From: Thermosipho japonicus
Lineage (GTDB): Bacteria; Thermotogota; Thermotogae; Thermotogales; Fervidobacteriaceae
Length of the DNA: 64,000 nucleotides
Assembly (NCBI RefSeq): GCF_014201655.1
Contig: NZ_JACHEX010000001.1
Span: forward strand, 668,910-732,909
Reading direction: 5' to 3'
Position numbers and translations under genes: made by a program. This document shows, in pieces, positions 28,616 through 37,233 of this stretch. Under the pieces are notes generated by a model, which saw nothing but the letters and a program-made list of their open reading frames with translations, searched no databases and was not told the origin of the DNA. Each line of letters starts with the position of its first letter. Within the stretch, counting starts at the first letter, position 1.

Positions 28616-28633
28616 AAGTTAATTTGTTAAAAT
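28605..28633 (+). promoter_or_regulatory. Promoter of the tRNA-Thr gene
   Basis: TTGACA (28605-28610, exact consensus) and TAAAAT (28628-28633) are separated by 17 bases. The -35 box overlaps the end of the DUF1292 coding sequence, and transcription would begin about 4-5 bases before the mature tRNA. Confidence 0.8.
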
Positions 28634-28644
28634 ATTTTCAGGTT

Positions 28645-28721
28645 GCAGGCGTAGCTTCAAGAGGTGGAGCGCCTCCTTGGTAAGGAGGAGGGTGTGGGTT
28701 CGAGTCCCACCGCCTGCTCCA
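28645..28721 (+). tRNA. tRNA-Thr (anticodon GGT), CCA encoded
   Basis: A complete 77-base cloverleaf. The acceptor stem GCAGGCG pairs perfectly with CGCCTGC. The anticodon stem CCTCC/GGAGG encloses the loop TTGGTAA with anticodon GGT, reading ACC and ACU. The T arm is GTGGG/CCCAC with loop TTCGAGT. The CCA end is encoded. Confidence 0.97.
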
Positions 28722-28746
28722 AAAGGCCTCTTATAAGAGGCCTTTT
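28722..28746 (+). terminator. Terminator after tRNA-Thr
   Basis: AAAGGCCTCTT and AAGAGGCCTTT form an almost perfect hairpin with a short AT centre, followed by a T run. Confidence 0.85.
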
Positions 28747-28748
28747 TG

Positions 28749-28757
28749 TGTTATAAT
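28749..28757 (+). promoter_or_regulatory. Extended -10 promoter for the esterase operon
   Basis: TGTTATAAT fits the extended -10 form (TG, one base, TATAAT). It sits right after the tRNA terminator and just before AAGGAGGC, leaving a very short leader. Confidence 0.5.
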
Positions 28758-28776
28758 ATACAAGGAGGCTTTTCTT

Positions 28777-29832
28777 TTGAAAAAACTCTTTTTCTTAGTT
28801 CTGACTTTATCTATTACAACTTCCATATTTTCATATACTGTATATTTTGAAATAGAAAACTTAGAAAAAGTTGAAAATGACATATTTTTAGCTGGTTCTT
28901 TTAATAGTTGGAAATATGGTGATCCAAATTTTAAGTTCGAGTTTAAAAATGGAAAATATATCCTAAAGACTGACCTTTCTGGGGTTATAAAATTTACAGT
29001 AAATAGAGGCAGCAAAGAGAAATCTGAAATTGGAAGTGTCAGAATTGCACGTATATTTAAAGATAATATTAAAATAAAGTTATTTGTAAAAGGATTTAGT
29101 GATATGAAAGGAAAACTAATAAAATATGAAAATTTTTATTCCCCGCAACTAAAAAATTTTAGAGATATTATTGTATATATCCCACCAAAATATAAAGAAA
29201 ACCTCCCAGTAATTTATATGCACGATGGGCAAAATCTGTTTGATAAAAAAACATCTTTTATAGGAATAGAATGGAAGATAGATGAAACATTAGATGAGTT
29301 AATTAATAAAGGAGAAATTGAACCAATCATTGTTGTTGGAATATACAACACAGAAGATAGACTTTATGAGTATAGCCCATGGTATGATGAAAAATTTAAA
29401 GCTGGTGGTAAAGGTGATTCCTACATAAAATTTATCGTTGAAACGCTCAAGCCCTTTATTGACAATAATTTTAAAACAAATAAAGAGAAAATTTTCATTG
29501 GTGGCTCATCTATGGGAGGTTTAATATCTTTATATGCCTTGGCAAAATATCCAGAAATATTTTCAGGTGCAATTGTAATGAGTCCTTCTTTGTTTTTTGC
29601 AAATGGGAAAATTTTTGAATATATAAAAGATAATCCTCCAAAAGGAAAAATCTATATGGATGTGGGAAAACTTGAAGATAAAGAAATGGTAATACTTGCA
29701 AACAAAATGAAAGAACTTTTAAACGATTTTTCTGTTAAAATTTATTTTAGAATAGATGAAGATGGAAAGCACAACGAATATTTTTGGGGTAAAAGATTTA
29801 AAGATGTTATAAAAAAGATTTTAAACGATTAA
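28777..29832 (+). CDS. Exported alpha/beta-hydrolase esterase with N-terminal carbohydrate-binding-like domain
   Basis: 351 residues with a signal peptide (MKKLFFLVLTLSITTSIFS), TTG start at 28777 and AAGGAGGC upstream. Residues about 20-110 (VYFEIENLEK, DIFLAGSFNSWKYGDP) look like a CBM48/early-set domain. From about 125 is a putative esterase domain: IYMHDGQNLFD, the nucleophile elbow FIGGSSMGGLISLYALAKYP, a late acid in YMDVGKLED and His in DEDGKHNEYFW. Members cleave acyl or feruloyl esters from sugars. It has no visible link to the ABC genes downstream beyond sharing the strand; the gap is 15 bases. Confidence 0.85.
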   Translation: MKKLFFLVLTLSITTSIFSYTVYFEIENLEKVENDIFLAGSFNSWKYGDPNFKFEFKNGKYILKTDLSGVIKFTVNRGSKEKSEIGSVRIARIFKDNIKIKLFVKGFSDMKGKLIKYENFYSPQLKNFRDIIVYIPPKYKENLPVIYMHDGQNLFDKKTSFIGIEWKIDETLDELINKGEIEPIIVVGIYNTEDRLYEYSPWYDEKFKAGGKGDSYIKFIVETLKPFIDNNFKTNKEKIFIGGSSMGGLISLYALAKYPEIFSGAIVMSPSLFFANGKIFEYIKDNPPKGKIYMDVGKLEDKEMVILANKMKELLNDFSVKIYFRIDEDGKHNEYFWGKRFKDVIKKILND

Positions 29833-29847
29833 TCGGGAGGGATGTAT

Positions 29848-30756
29848 ATGAAAAAATTAGTTATTACTATTATACTATTTTTTAGCATTTTACAATTTGG
29901 AATCAGTTTATTAAACCCTTTTGGCCCAACTATTTTTCCAGTAGCACCTATCCTTGGCGAAAAAGTAAAAGGAGAAGTTGGAATTTCAATTGAGCTTTGG
30001 AAAAATCTAGATGAAGTAATCTCAAAGGTATCATCAAATTATTCAAAGTTTGTAGTACTTCCAATTACAACGGCAGCAAATATATATTCAAGCGGAGTAG
30101 ACATAAAATTAGTTGGTGTACATGAATGGAAAGTTTTTTATTTAATTGCAAACGAAGACTTTAAAGATTTAAGTTCACTTAAAGGAAAAACAGTATATTC
30201 TGCTCACGGCCGTGGACAGACAGTTGATGTTTTACTTAGATATCTTTTGGTACAAAACGGCCTTAAACCAGATGTTGACGTAAAATTTGCATATGCGGCT
30301 CCTCAAGAAATTGTAGCACTTTTTAAATCAAAGAAAATAAATTATGCAGCTCTTCCAGAACCCTTTGTATCAATGTGTCTCGATAGTGGAAAAATAGTTC
30401 TTGACTTCCAACAAGAATGGAATAAAATATCAAATTCATCATTAGGTATTCCTATTGCAGGATTATTTGTAGTAGGTAAAATTACAGAATTTGAAAACGT
30501 AATAAACGATGTTGAAAAAACATTCAAAAAAAGCGTTGACTACGCAAATAGTCACATAGATGAAGCACTTGAAATTACAAGTAAATATCTTCCTATACCA
30601 TCTGCTATTCTAAAAAAATCACTGGAAAGAACAACATTTAAATATATACCAATTAATGAATGTAAAAATGAAGTTCACAACTTTTTAAAAACAATGCATG
30701 AACTTTATCCAGAAGGCATTCCACAAGTACCTGACGAGGGTTTCTATCTAAAATGA
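29848..30756 (+). CDS. ABC importer substrate-binding protein (NMT1/ThiY-SsuA-like)
   Basis: 302 residues with a signal peptide and no lipobox Cys, so it may be processed as a free periplasmic protein or stay N-anchored. KFVVLPITTAANIYSSGVDI, DLSSLKGKTVYSAHGRGQ and INYAALPEPFVSM are the typical blocks of NMT1/SsuA-type binding proteins that take up thiamine precursors, sulfonates or nitrate. The start is ATG 29848, 7 bases after GGAGG; the ATG at 29842 is only one base from it. It is followed by permease and ATPase genes. I see no riboswitch upstream, so the ligand remains open. Confidence 0.85.
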   Translation: MKKLVITIILFFSILQFGISLLNPFGPTIFPVAPILGEKVKGEVGISIELWKNLDEVISKVSSNYSKFVVLPITTAANIYSSGVDIKLVGVHEWKVFYLIANEDFKDLSSLKGKTVYSAHGRGQTVDVLLRYLLVQNGLKPDVDVKFAYAAPQEIVALFKSKKINYAALPEPFVSMCLDSGKIVLDFQQEWNKISNSSLGIPIAGLFVVGKITEFENVINDVEKTFKKSVDYANSHIDEALEITSKYLPIPSAILKKSLERTTFKYIPINECKNEVHNFLKTMHELYPEGIPQVPDEGFYLK

Positions 30757-31484
30757 AATTTTTATACGGACTAATTTTATTCATCCTTATTTGGTGGATT
30801 TTTTCGATAATAATAGATTCTCAACTCATCCTCCCTACACCAATTTCTGTAGGGAGGGTTTTTATTGATCTTGTCCAAACCAAAACCTTATGGTCTTCTC
30901 TACTTTCAACAGTACTCAAAGGTATTATTGCATTGGCTTTTACTATCATTCTTGGTTTTTTCTTTGGCTTTTTAATGGGAATTTTTGATATGCTATACGA
31001 ACTTTTTAGACCTGCTTTTACTATTTTTCAGTCAGTGCCTGTCATATCCTGGCTTGTCTTAGTAATATTTGTTTGGGGGATTGGTTTTAAAGGACCAATT
31101 GTAATAACTGTTCTATCACTTCTTCCAAACACGACCTTTGCAATAGCTCAAGGAGTCAAAAATACTGACAAGAAACTAATTGAAATGGCATATGTTTATA
31201 ATGTTCCAAAAAAAAGAATAGTAAAAGATATCTACATAGGCTCAGTAATTCCGTTTCTATTTACCGCACTAGAGGTCATCTCTGGAAACATATGGAAAGT
31301 TATAATAGTCTCTGAATATCTAGCAGGGAATGAAGGTATTGGTGTTCAAATTGCTTGGGCAAGACAATATGTAAACGTTCCAAAAGTATACGCTTTAACT
31401 ATATTTGCTATACTCCTGGGAATATCTTCAGAAAGGCTAATAAAATTCATTATAAAAAGGAAGGAATTTTATTATGCTTCTTAA
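30753..31484 (+). CDS. ABC importer permease (SsuC/TauC-like)
   Basis: 243 residues with six membrane helices. The cytoplasmic loop contains the EAA motif region (NTDKKLIEMAYVYNVPKKRIVKDIYIGSVIP split across it), which contacts the ATPase. The start overlaps the binding-protein stop by 4 bases and the end overlaps the ATPase gene by 11 bases. Together the three genes form a complete importer with one permease expected to act as a homodimer. Confidence 0.92.
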   Translation: MKFLYGLILFILIWWIFSIIIDSQLILPTPISVGRVFIDLVQTKTLWSSLLSTVLKGIIALAFTIILGFFFGFLMGIFDMLYELFRPAFTIFQSVPVISWLVLVIFVWGIGFKGPIVITVLSLLPNTTFAIAQGVKNTDKKLIEMAYVYNVPKKRIVKDIYIGSVIPFLFTALEVISGNIWKVIIVSEYLAGNEGIGVQIAWARQYVNVPKVYALTIFAILLGISSERLIKFIIKRKEFYYAS

Positions 31485-32130
31485 ATTAGAAAACGTCTCC
31501 AAAAACTTTGGTAAATTATGCATTTTTAAAAACATAAACCTTTCAATCTCAAAAGGAGAAAAAGTTGCCCTTCTTGGACCCTCCGGATGTGGTAAAACTA
31601 CACTTTTGAGGATAATAGCAGGTCTAGAAAATGTTGAAGGAAAAATTGAGAAAAATTTTGATAAAATAGGATATATCTTTCAAGAACCAAGGCTTATTCC
31701 CTGGAAAACAATATATGAAAATCTCAAATTTGTATCTGAAGATAGTAAAAAGATTGATAATATTCTTAAATCTCTAAAATTATACGAATTTAAAGACTAT
31801 TATCCTATTAAACTTAGCGGAGGCATGAAGCAAAGGGTAAATCTTGCAAGGGCACTACTTATTAAACCAGATTTACTATTACTTGATGAGCCATTTTCAT
31901 CTCTTGATATCCACATAAAATGGGATTTAATAAAAGATCTAAACACTCAAATAGATAAAAATCATATAACTACTATTCTTGTAACTCATGATTTAAAAGA
32001 AGCATTAATGTTATCCGATAAAATATACGTTCTTTCAAATAGACCTACAAAAATCATAGGAGAGTTCTTAACAAGTCAAATTAATGAATCTGACCTGTCA
32101 AATGAAATTATTAAGTTATGGGGTGGATAA
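31474..32130 (+). CDS. ABC importer ATP-binding protein (SsuB/TauB-like)
   Basis: 218 residues. Walker A is LLGPSGCGKTTLLR, the Q-loop is in YIFQEPRLIPWKT, the signature is LSGGMKQRVNLARALL, Walker B is LLLLDEPFSSLD and the H-loop is ILVTHDLKEAL. It is a short member, about 40 residues less than most TauB proteins, but all motifs are present. GGAAGGAA precedes ATG 31474. It ends 2 bases before the rtcB start, so transcription is likely continuous. Confidence 0.93.
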   Translation: MLLKLENVSKNFGKLCIFKNINLSISKGEKVALLGPSGCGKTTLLRIIAGLENVEGKIEKNFDKIGYIFQEPRLIPWKTIYENLKFVSEDSKKIDNILKSLKLYEFKDYYPIKLSGGMKQRVNLARALLIKPDLLLLDEPFSSLDIHIKWDLIKDLNTQIDKNHITTILVTHDLKEALMLSDKIYVLSNRPTKIIGEFLTSQINESDLSNEIIKLWGG

Positions 32131-32132
32131 GA

Positions 32133-33470
32133 ATGTATATTCATAAAATAAAAAAGACCGGGAATATGAAAGTTGATGCTTTTGTTTTAACGGACAACTT
32201 ATTAGAAATATCCGAAGCAATTGAACAACTTAAAAACGTGGCTTCTCTTCCAACTATAGTGAAAGCCGCTTATGCAATGCCTGATATTCATTGGGGATAT
32301 GGATTTCCAATTGGAGGTGTTGCTGCTTTTTCTAATTTAATAAGTCCTGGTGGTGTGGGATTTGACATTAACTGTGGAGTTAGATTGCTTAAAACACAAA
32401 TAGACTATAATGACTTTAAAAAATATATAGAAAGCACTATTAAAGAGCTCTATAATGTAATACCTGTTGGAGTTGGAGCAACATCAAAAAAATTTGATAA
32501 AAAATCTTTAAAAAAAATAATAGAAGAAGGAGCTAAAAGAACAATTGAAATGGGATATGGACTTTCTGAAGATTTAGAATACATTGAAGACTTTGGAAGA
32601 ATTTCTCCTGCAAGTATGGAAGACATATCTAAAACAGCATATGAAAGAGGCAGAGAAGAACTAGGTACACTTGGTGCTGGAAACCACTTTATTGAAATTC
32701 AAAAAGTTGAAGAAATATATGATGAGAAAAAAGCAAATATTTTGGGGCTTTATAAAAATCAAATAGTAATAATGATTCACACAGGTAGCAGAGGTTTTGG
32801 ACACCAAATTGCAACTGATTATATAAAGCTGATGAGAAATTTACATAACGACCTCCCAGACAAACAACTTGCATACGCTTATTTTGATAGTGATCTAGGA
32901 CAAAAATATTTTTCTGCGATGAATTGTGCAGCAAATTATGCATTTTCTAATAGGCAGATTATTACACACTACATAAGAAAAGTTTTCTCCAAATATTCAA
33001 AAGTTGAAATCGTATACGATGTTGCACACAATATTGCAAAGGTTGAAAAACATGACAATCAAAAGGTAATAGTCCATAGAAAAGGTGCAACAAGAGCTTT
33101 TGGGCCATATCATCCAGATATTTCTGAAAAATATAAATCCATCGGCCAACCTGTTTTAATTCCTGGCGATATGGGAACTGCTTCGTATGTAATGGTAGGA
33201 ACAAACGAAAATTTTGCATTCTCATCAACCGCCCACGGAGCAGGGAGAGTCTTAGGGAGAAGACAAGCTTTAAAAAAACTTAATTTAAATCAAGTACTTT
33301 CAAACCTTCAAAAAAGAGGTATAATAGTTAAAAGTAAATCTAAAAAAACAATATTAGAAGAGGCTCCAGATGCGTATAAGAAAATAGACAGAGTGGTTGA
33401 AATTGTAGACAGATTAAATCTTTCTAAAAAAGTTGCCAAATTAATTCCTCTGGGGGTTATTAAAGGATGA
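32133..33470 (+). CDS. rtcB: RNA-splicing ligase RtcB
   Basis: 445 residues. The metal-binding motif GVGFDINCGVRLL places Cys81 at the active site; further ligands are in LGAGNHFIEIQ and MIHTGSRGFGHQIA. KVIVHRKGATRAFGP and the guanylylated His motif STAHGAGRVLGR complete the family signature. RtcB joins 2',3'-cyclic phosphate and 5'-OH RNA ends with GTP and Mn2+. The start is ATG 32133 using the GGGGTGGA at the end of the ABC gene; an upstream in-frame ATG at 32118 lies within that gene. No archease gene is adjacent, and no RNA-repair regulator RtcR is seen. Confidence 0.95.
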   Translation: MYIHKIKKTGNMKVDAFVLTDNLLEISEAIEQLKNVASLPTIVKAAYAMPDIHWGYGFPIGGVAAFSNLISPGGVGFDINCGVRLLKTQIDYNDFKKYIESTIKELYNVIPVGVGATSKKFDKKSLKKIIEEGAKRTIEMGYGLSEDLEYIEDFGRISPASMEDISKTAYERGREELGTLGAGNHFIEIQKVEEIYDEKKANILGLYKNQIVIMIHTGSRGFGHQIATDYIKLMRNLHNDLPDKQLAYAYFDSDLGQKYFSAMNCAANYAFSNRQIITHYIRKVFSKYSKVEIVYDVAHNIAKVEKHDNQKVIVHRKGATRAFGPYHPDISEKYKSIGQPVLIPGDMGTASYVMVGTNENFAFSSTAHGAGRVLGRRQALKKLNLNQVLSNLQKRGIIVKSKSKKTILEEAPDAYKKIDRVVEIVDRLNLSKKVAKLIPLGVIKG

Positions 33471-34819
33471 CCAAAAATGAGTCTTTATTAATAGTGGAAG
33501 GAATATTTTCAAATTTTTATTTTATTTTAACTCAGGGAGTTGTTTTTACCTCTATTGCACTTTTTTTTAATTTTAATGAAGTGCTTTTGGGTATAACAGC
33601 TGCCTTTCCTATGGTATTCCAGCTACTTCAAATAGTCACTCCTTCTATTATAGAAAAATTCAAACACCGTAAAAGACTTTTAATGTTATTCAATTCATTC
33701 AAGCTACTTTGGTTTGTTGTTGTCATATCAATAATGCTTGGTAAAAAATCCCCAATGATTTTAATAATTACATTTGCAATTTCACAAGCTTTTACTTCAT
33801 TGGCAGGTAACACTTGGTCTTCACTTGTTTCAGATATAATTCCATCTGAAAAAAGGGGAAGATATTTTGGTATTAGAAGTGTTTTAATTTCTTTTTCAAC
33901 ACTTTTAATTTTCTATCTATTTTCATATATTATAGACAATGTTCCTGAACCATATAATTATATATATGTAATCTCAATAAAGTTAATAGGAACAATTTTG
34001 GGACTTATATCGTTAATTCCCGTAGATGATCCACCTTTAAAGAGTTTAGGAACTATTAGTGAATTAAAAGAAGTTTTTAGTGAAAAAAACTTTTTGAAAC
34101 TAGCATTTGCAAATATGTATTGGAATTTTATCTTATTATTAACCGCACCATTTTTCTCATACCACCAGCTTAAAAACCTTCATATTCCCATGACATATAT
34201 AAGTTATGCAACCATAGTAATGACACTTATATCCATGCTTTTTTATTTTATATGGGGTAAAATGAGTGATAAATTAGGAAATAAAACTGTCATGATCTCA
34301 GGTATTCTTCTTGTCTCTTTAACACCGTTTGTTTGGATATTAATGAATGAAAAATATTGGCCAATTGCAATGGGACTTGATGCCGTAATATCTGGGGTAG
34401 GTTGGGCTGCAATAAACCTTTCACTATTAATACTTCCAATGGAAGCAGCAAAGAGAATATCTCCTATGTATTTTGCAGTATTCGGTTTTTTTGGAGGCCT
34501 AGGTGGACTTATAGGGTCACTCTCAGGAGGATATTTTGCTGCAATATTTAACAAATACAATTTTTATATTAATAACTATCATATTTTTGGTTTACAAATT
34601 TACTTTGTAATTGAAGGTATACTTAGACTGCTTGCAATCCCAATATTTGCAACTGTTAAAACACAAAAATATGTTTCTCCAACTATCTTTGTGTTTAACG
34701 TACTAAATGTGATTTCAAGACGCCCAACACAAAAAATATACGAAAATGCCAAAATCGAAAGTGCTTATATATTAAAAAAGGTTCCTCTAAAAAAGGAAAG
34801 AGTAAAAAGATGGTGGTAG
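33467..34819 (+). CDS. Major facilitator superfamily transporter
   Basis: 450 residues with about twelve membrane helices. VSDIIPSEKRGRYFGIRSVL is the loop 4-5 region with the basic MFS-like motif, and KMSDKLGNKTVMISG is the loop 8-9 repeat of it. GFFGGLGGLIGSLSGGYFAAIF is a Gly-rich helix. The C-terminus has a basic cytoplasmic tail (KKERVKRWW). Substrate cannot be told. The start overlaps the rtcB stop by 4 bases. A 73-base AT-rich gap without a clear hairpin separates it from the convergent operon to the right. Confidence 0.87.
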   Translation: MTKNESLLIVEGIFSNFYFILTQGVVFTSIALFFNFNEVLLGITAAFPMVFQLLQIVTPSIIEKFKHRKRLLMLFNSFKLLWFVVVISIMLGKKSPMILIITFAISQAFTSLAGNTWSSLVSDIIPSEKRGRYFGIRSVLISFSTLLIFYLFSYIIDNVPEPYNYIYVISIKLIGTILGLISLIPVDDPPLKSLGTISELKEVFSEKNFLKLAFANMYWNFILLLTAPFFSYHQLKNLHIPMTYISYATIVMTLISMLFYFIWGKMSDKLGNKTVMISGILLVSLTPFVWILMNEKYWPIAMGLDAVISGVGWAAINLSLLILPMEAAKRISPMYFAVFGFFGGLGGLIGSLSGGYFAAIFNKYNFYINNYHIFGLQIYFVIEGILRLLAIPIFATVKTQKYVSPTIFVFNVLNVISRRPTQKIYENAKIESAYILKKVPLKKERVKRWW

Positions 34820-34892
34820 TATTTTAAATTTTAATGTATTTGGTATCAAATTTGCTAAAAAATTGTTTTGTATAAAAAGAAGGTTATATATT

Positions 34893-35867
34893 TTATCTTT
34901 GCGTCCAATCCTTAATACGCCATATGAATACAAGTCCTAAAAATATTGGAATATAATAGCTAAAAAGTCTCCACAAAAGTATAGCGCGAGAAATTATAGA
35001 CGAAGAAATTATTCCTCTTAAAGATAGTTGATACATACCCTCAATTCCTCCTGCTGCACCAGGAGTAGGGGCAAAATATGCAACCGTGTTTATAAGTGAT
35101 AAAATTCCCACCAGTCTCAAAAAAGAAATATCCATATGTGCAAAATGTTTGAACATCAGATAAAATGGTACGGCATGTAAACAAACTATCACAAACCAAA
35201 AGGCCGTATCAATCAAAACTATGTATGCATTCTTATTCCACATATTAAAAACACTTTCTTTTAGATTTGAAAGCCAATTTTCTAACTTTGTCAAATCCAG
35301 TTTAAATAATTTTGATAGCGGTTTTATTAAAAAGCGAAAAACCTGTGGGAAAAACATGAAAATTAAAATCGCTACAGTCAATGCAACTTGAACTATAAAA
35401 CCAATTAAAATTATAACTTTACTAGCATTTCCAAAATTCAAATTTTTAAATGCATATTTAAAAATCCAAACATCCAAAATTATATTTACAACAAAAGTCT
35501 CAAATAACCTAGTTGAAATAAAATTTGTACCATCTTCACTCTTAACTCCTAATTTTGAAAGATGATAAATCTGAAAAGGCTGCCCTCCAACATAAAGGGG
35601 CGTAATGTAAGAGAAAAAGTTACCAAAAAAATAATTCTCAAAACAATCTATATACCTTACTTTGTATCCAAGAACCTTTAAAAATATTTTTGTGCTAAGC
35701 CCTCCAATTAGGTACATTAAAATATAACCTACTAGCGTATAAATAAATATATATGTTGGTATATTTTTTAATCCAGATATATCGCCTTGAAAAAACTGTA
35801 TGGCAATTATTATTCCCAAACTAAGTACAACTGCAATTATTGCGTTTAATATTAATTTTTTCTTCAT
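34893..35867 (-). CDS. Flippase-like (LPG synthase TM / UPF0104) membrane protein
   Basis: 324 residues with about eight membrane helices. FFGNFFSYITPLYVGGQPFQIYHL and NTVAYFAPTPGAAGGIEGMYQL are the two characteristic segments of the lysylphosphatidylglycerol synthase transmembrane/AglD-like family. Relatives flip or modify lipids. It is the last gene of a five-gene operon; the start overlaps the CDP-alcohol transferase stop by 4 bases. In this context it may move the completed head-group lipid or glycan across the membrane. That role is inferred. Confidence 0.83.
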   Translation of the reverse strand: MKKKLILNAIIAVVLSLGIIIAIQFFQGDISGLKNIPTYIFIYTLVGYILMYLIGGLSTKIFLKVLGYKVRYIDCFENYFFGNFFSYITPLYVGGQPFQIYHLSKLGVKSEDGTNFISTRLFETFVVNIILDVWIFKYAFKNLNFGNASKVIILIGFIVQVALTVAILIFMFFPQVFRFLIKPLSKLFKLDLTKLENWLSNLKESVFNMWNKNAYIVLIDTAFWFVIVCLHAVPFYLMFKHFAHMDISFLRLVGILSLINTVAYFAPTPGAAGGIEGMYQLSLRGIISSSIISRAILLWRLFSYYIPIFLGLVFIWRIKDWTQR

Positions 35868-36526
35868 TCTTTCTTTTTACCTCCCAAAAGAAGTAAATAT
35901 CCGGACATGCCAAGTGAAGAAATAAAATAACCAATCACAAGTATGTACATCCCCAACTTAACTTGACCAAACAAAGGTAAAAAGAAAAACGCCATCATTT
36001 CATAATCCATCCAGGTCGGGACAGGTGAAATGTAGTATCCTTCTACTTTCTTTTCTTTCTTAAAATCTTTAAAACTTTCTTTTGCTTTAGGATAAAGCCA
36101 AAGACCTGCTGAAAATGAAACAAGCCATATAAATAATATTAATAACCATTTCTCATCTAAAGTACTTTTATATAAGTACCATGAAATCCCAGCGGTACTT
36201 CCAACAAGTCTCAATGAATCTGTCCAAACTTCAAGTATTACTCCAAGCATAGACGTTTTATTTAATGCCCTTGCCGAAGGGCCATCAATAGCATCAAATA
36301 AAAACGCAAGAAAATAAAAGAGAGCCCCTTTAATAAATAAGCCTCTTGAAAAATTAACAACAGAAAACACTGTAAAAATTCCAGATAAAATACTGATATA
36401 ATTGGGATGCATCTTCAAAAAGTTAACATTGAACCAAACAAAAAATGAAGCTATCCTATCAACAAAAACGTAACAAATTGGTGCAGCTGGAGTATCAAAA
36501 TACTTCATAATCTCTCTATATCTCAT
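35864..36526 (-). CDS. CDP-alcohol phosphatidyltransferase family enzyme
   Basis: 220 residues with five to six membrane helices. The family motif is present as D78-x2-D81-G-x2-A85-R86-x8-G95-x3-E99-x3-D103; the third acidic residue is Glu instead of the usual Asp, while the fourth, the proposed base, is Asp. Such enzymes transfer a phospho-alcohol from a CDP-activated donor to a lipid or polyol, or vice versa. It lies between a nucleotidyltransferase that could make the CDP-activated compound and a flippase-like gene. The actual donor and acceptor are not known. Confidence 0.82.
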   Translation of the reverse strand: MRYREIMKYFDTPAAPICYVFVDRIASFFVWFNVNFLKMHPNYISILSGIFTVFSVVNFSRGLFIKGALFYFLAFLFDAIDGPSARALNKTSMLGVILEVWTDSLRLVGSTAGISWYLYKSTLDEKWLLILFIWLVSFSAGLWLYPKAKESFKDFKKEKKVEGYYISPVPTWMDYEMMAFFFLPLFGQVKLGMYILVIGYFISSLGMSGYLLLLGGKKKE

Positions 36527-37233
36527 TTTTCCACCTCAAGTTCATTAAAATGATCTATAATCCTATGGTAATCTTCTATGTAATCTACTTCACCCCAGAA
36601 TAACCCCTTAATATCTTTAACATAAACATTTCTCTCATTAATGAAAGAATACAAAACATTTTCCCACCAAAGATTGTACTTTTCTTGAGAAACCAAAAGT
36701 TCTAATCTTTCTCTAAACTTTTCTTGAAATTCCTTTCTTATTATAGACACACCTACATATTCTCCTGAAATTTTTTCAGGCAAAAGCTCTTTTCCATGAT
36801 CTTTTAGTATATTATCCTCTACATAAAATAAATAATCACCTTCTTCTTTTCTAGAAGAATCGTACAACATTAAAATGTCTTCTTTTGAATTACACAAAGT
36901 TTTCAAAATTTCCTCATCCCAGTAAACATCGGCGTTTGCAACTATTATATCTTCTTTCCCAGAAAATTCATCCTTTGCAAACCAAAGTGAAGCTATACTA
37001 TTAGTAACAGAATAAAAAGGGTTATAATAAATTTTAACTTCATCAAGTATTTCTAAAAATAATTCTCTTTTATAGCCTAAAACTACCGAAACATCTATGT
37101 TATTATGCTTCAACATCTCAATCGTTCTCAATATAAGTGGTTTACCTTTTATATCTACAAGAGATTTTGGAATATTAGATATCTTTCTAGAAATTCTTGT
37201 TCCTTTTCCTGCAGCAAGAAGTATAGCCTTCAT
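36523..37233 (-). CDS. Sugar/phospho-compound nucleotidyltransferase (LicC/PntC/IPCT-like)
   Basis: 236 residues. The N-terminus is AILLAAGKGTRISRKISNIP then KSLVDIKGKPLI, the nucleotide-binding start of cytidylyltransferases of the LicC/IPCT/PntC group. NADVYWDEEIL carries the metal-binding Asp, and GLFWGEVDYIEDYHRI near the C-terminus is the second acidic motif. It has no HAD or transferase fusion. Next to an aminotransferase and a CDP-alcohol transferase, CTP as nucleotide donor and an amino-phospho or amino-phosphono compound as substrate are the best guess. The stop overlaps the next gene by 4 bases. Confidence 0.82.
   Translation of the reverse strand: MKAILLAAGKGTRISRKISNIPKSLVDIKGKPLILRTIEMLKHNNIDVSVVLGYKRELFLEILDEVKIYYNPFYSVTNSIASLWFAKDEFSGKEDIIVANADVYWDEEILKTLCNSKEDILMLYDSSRKEEGDYLFYVEDNILKDHGKELLPEKISGEYVGVSIIRKEFQEKFRERLELLVSQEKYNLWWENVLYSFINERNVYVKDIKGLFWGEVDYIEDYHRIIDHFNELEVEK

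Noticed and set aside
26988..29937. Shared LNPFG segment at the mature N-termini of the barrel protein and the ABC binding protein
   Set aside because: Five residues only, in proteins of different families; probably chance.
29848..32130. Riboswitch (for example TPP) controlling the NMT1-like importer
   Set aside because: The gap before the binding-protein gene is only 15 bases, so there is no room for one.
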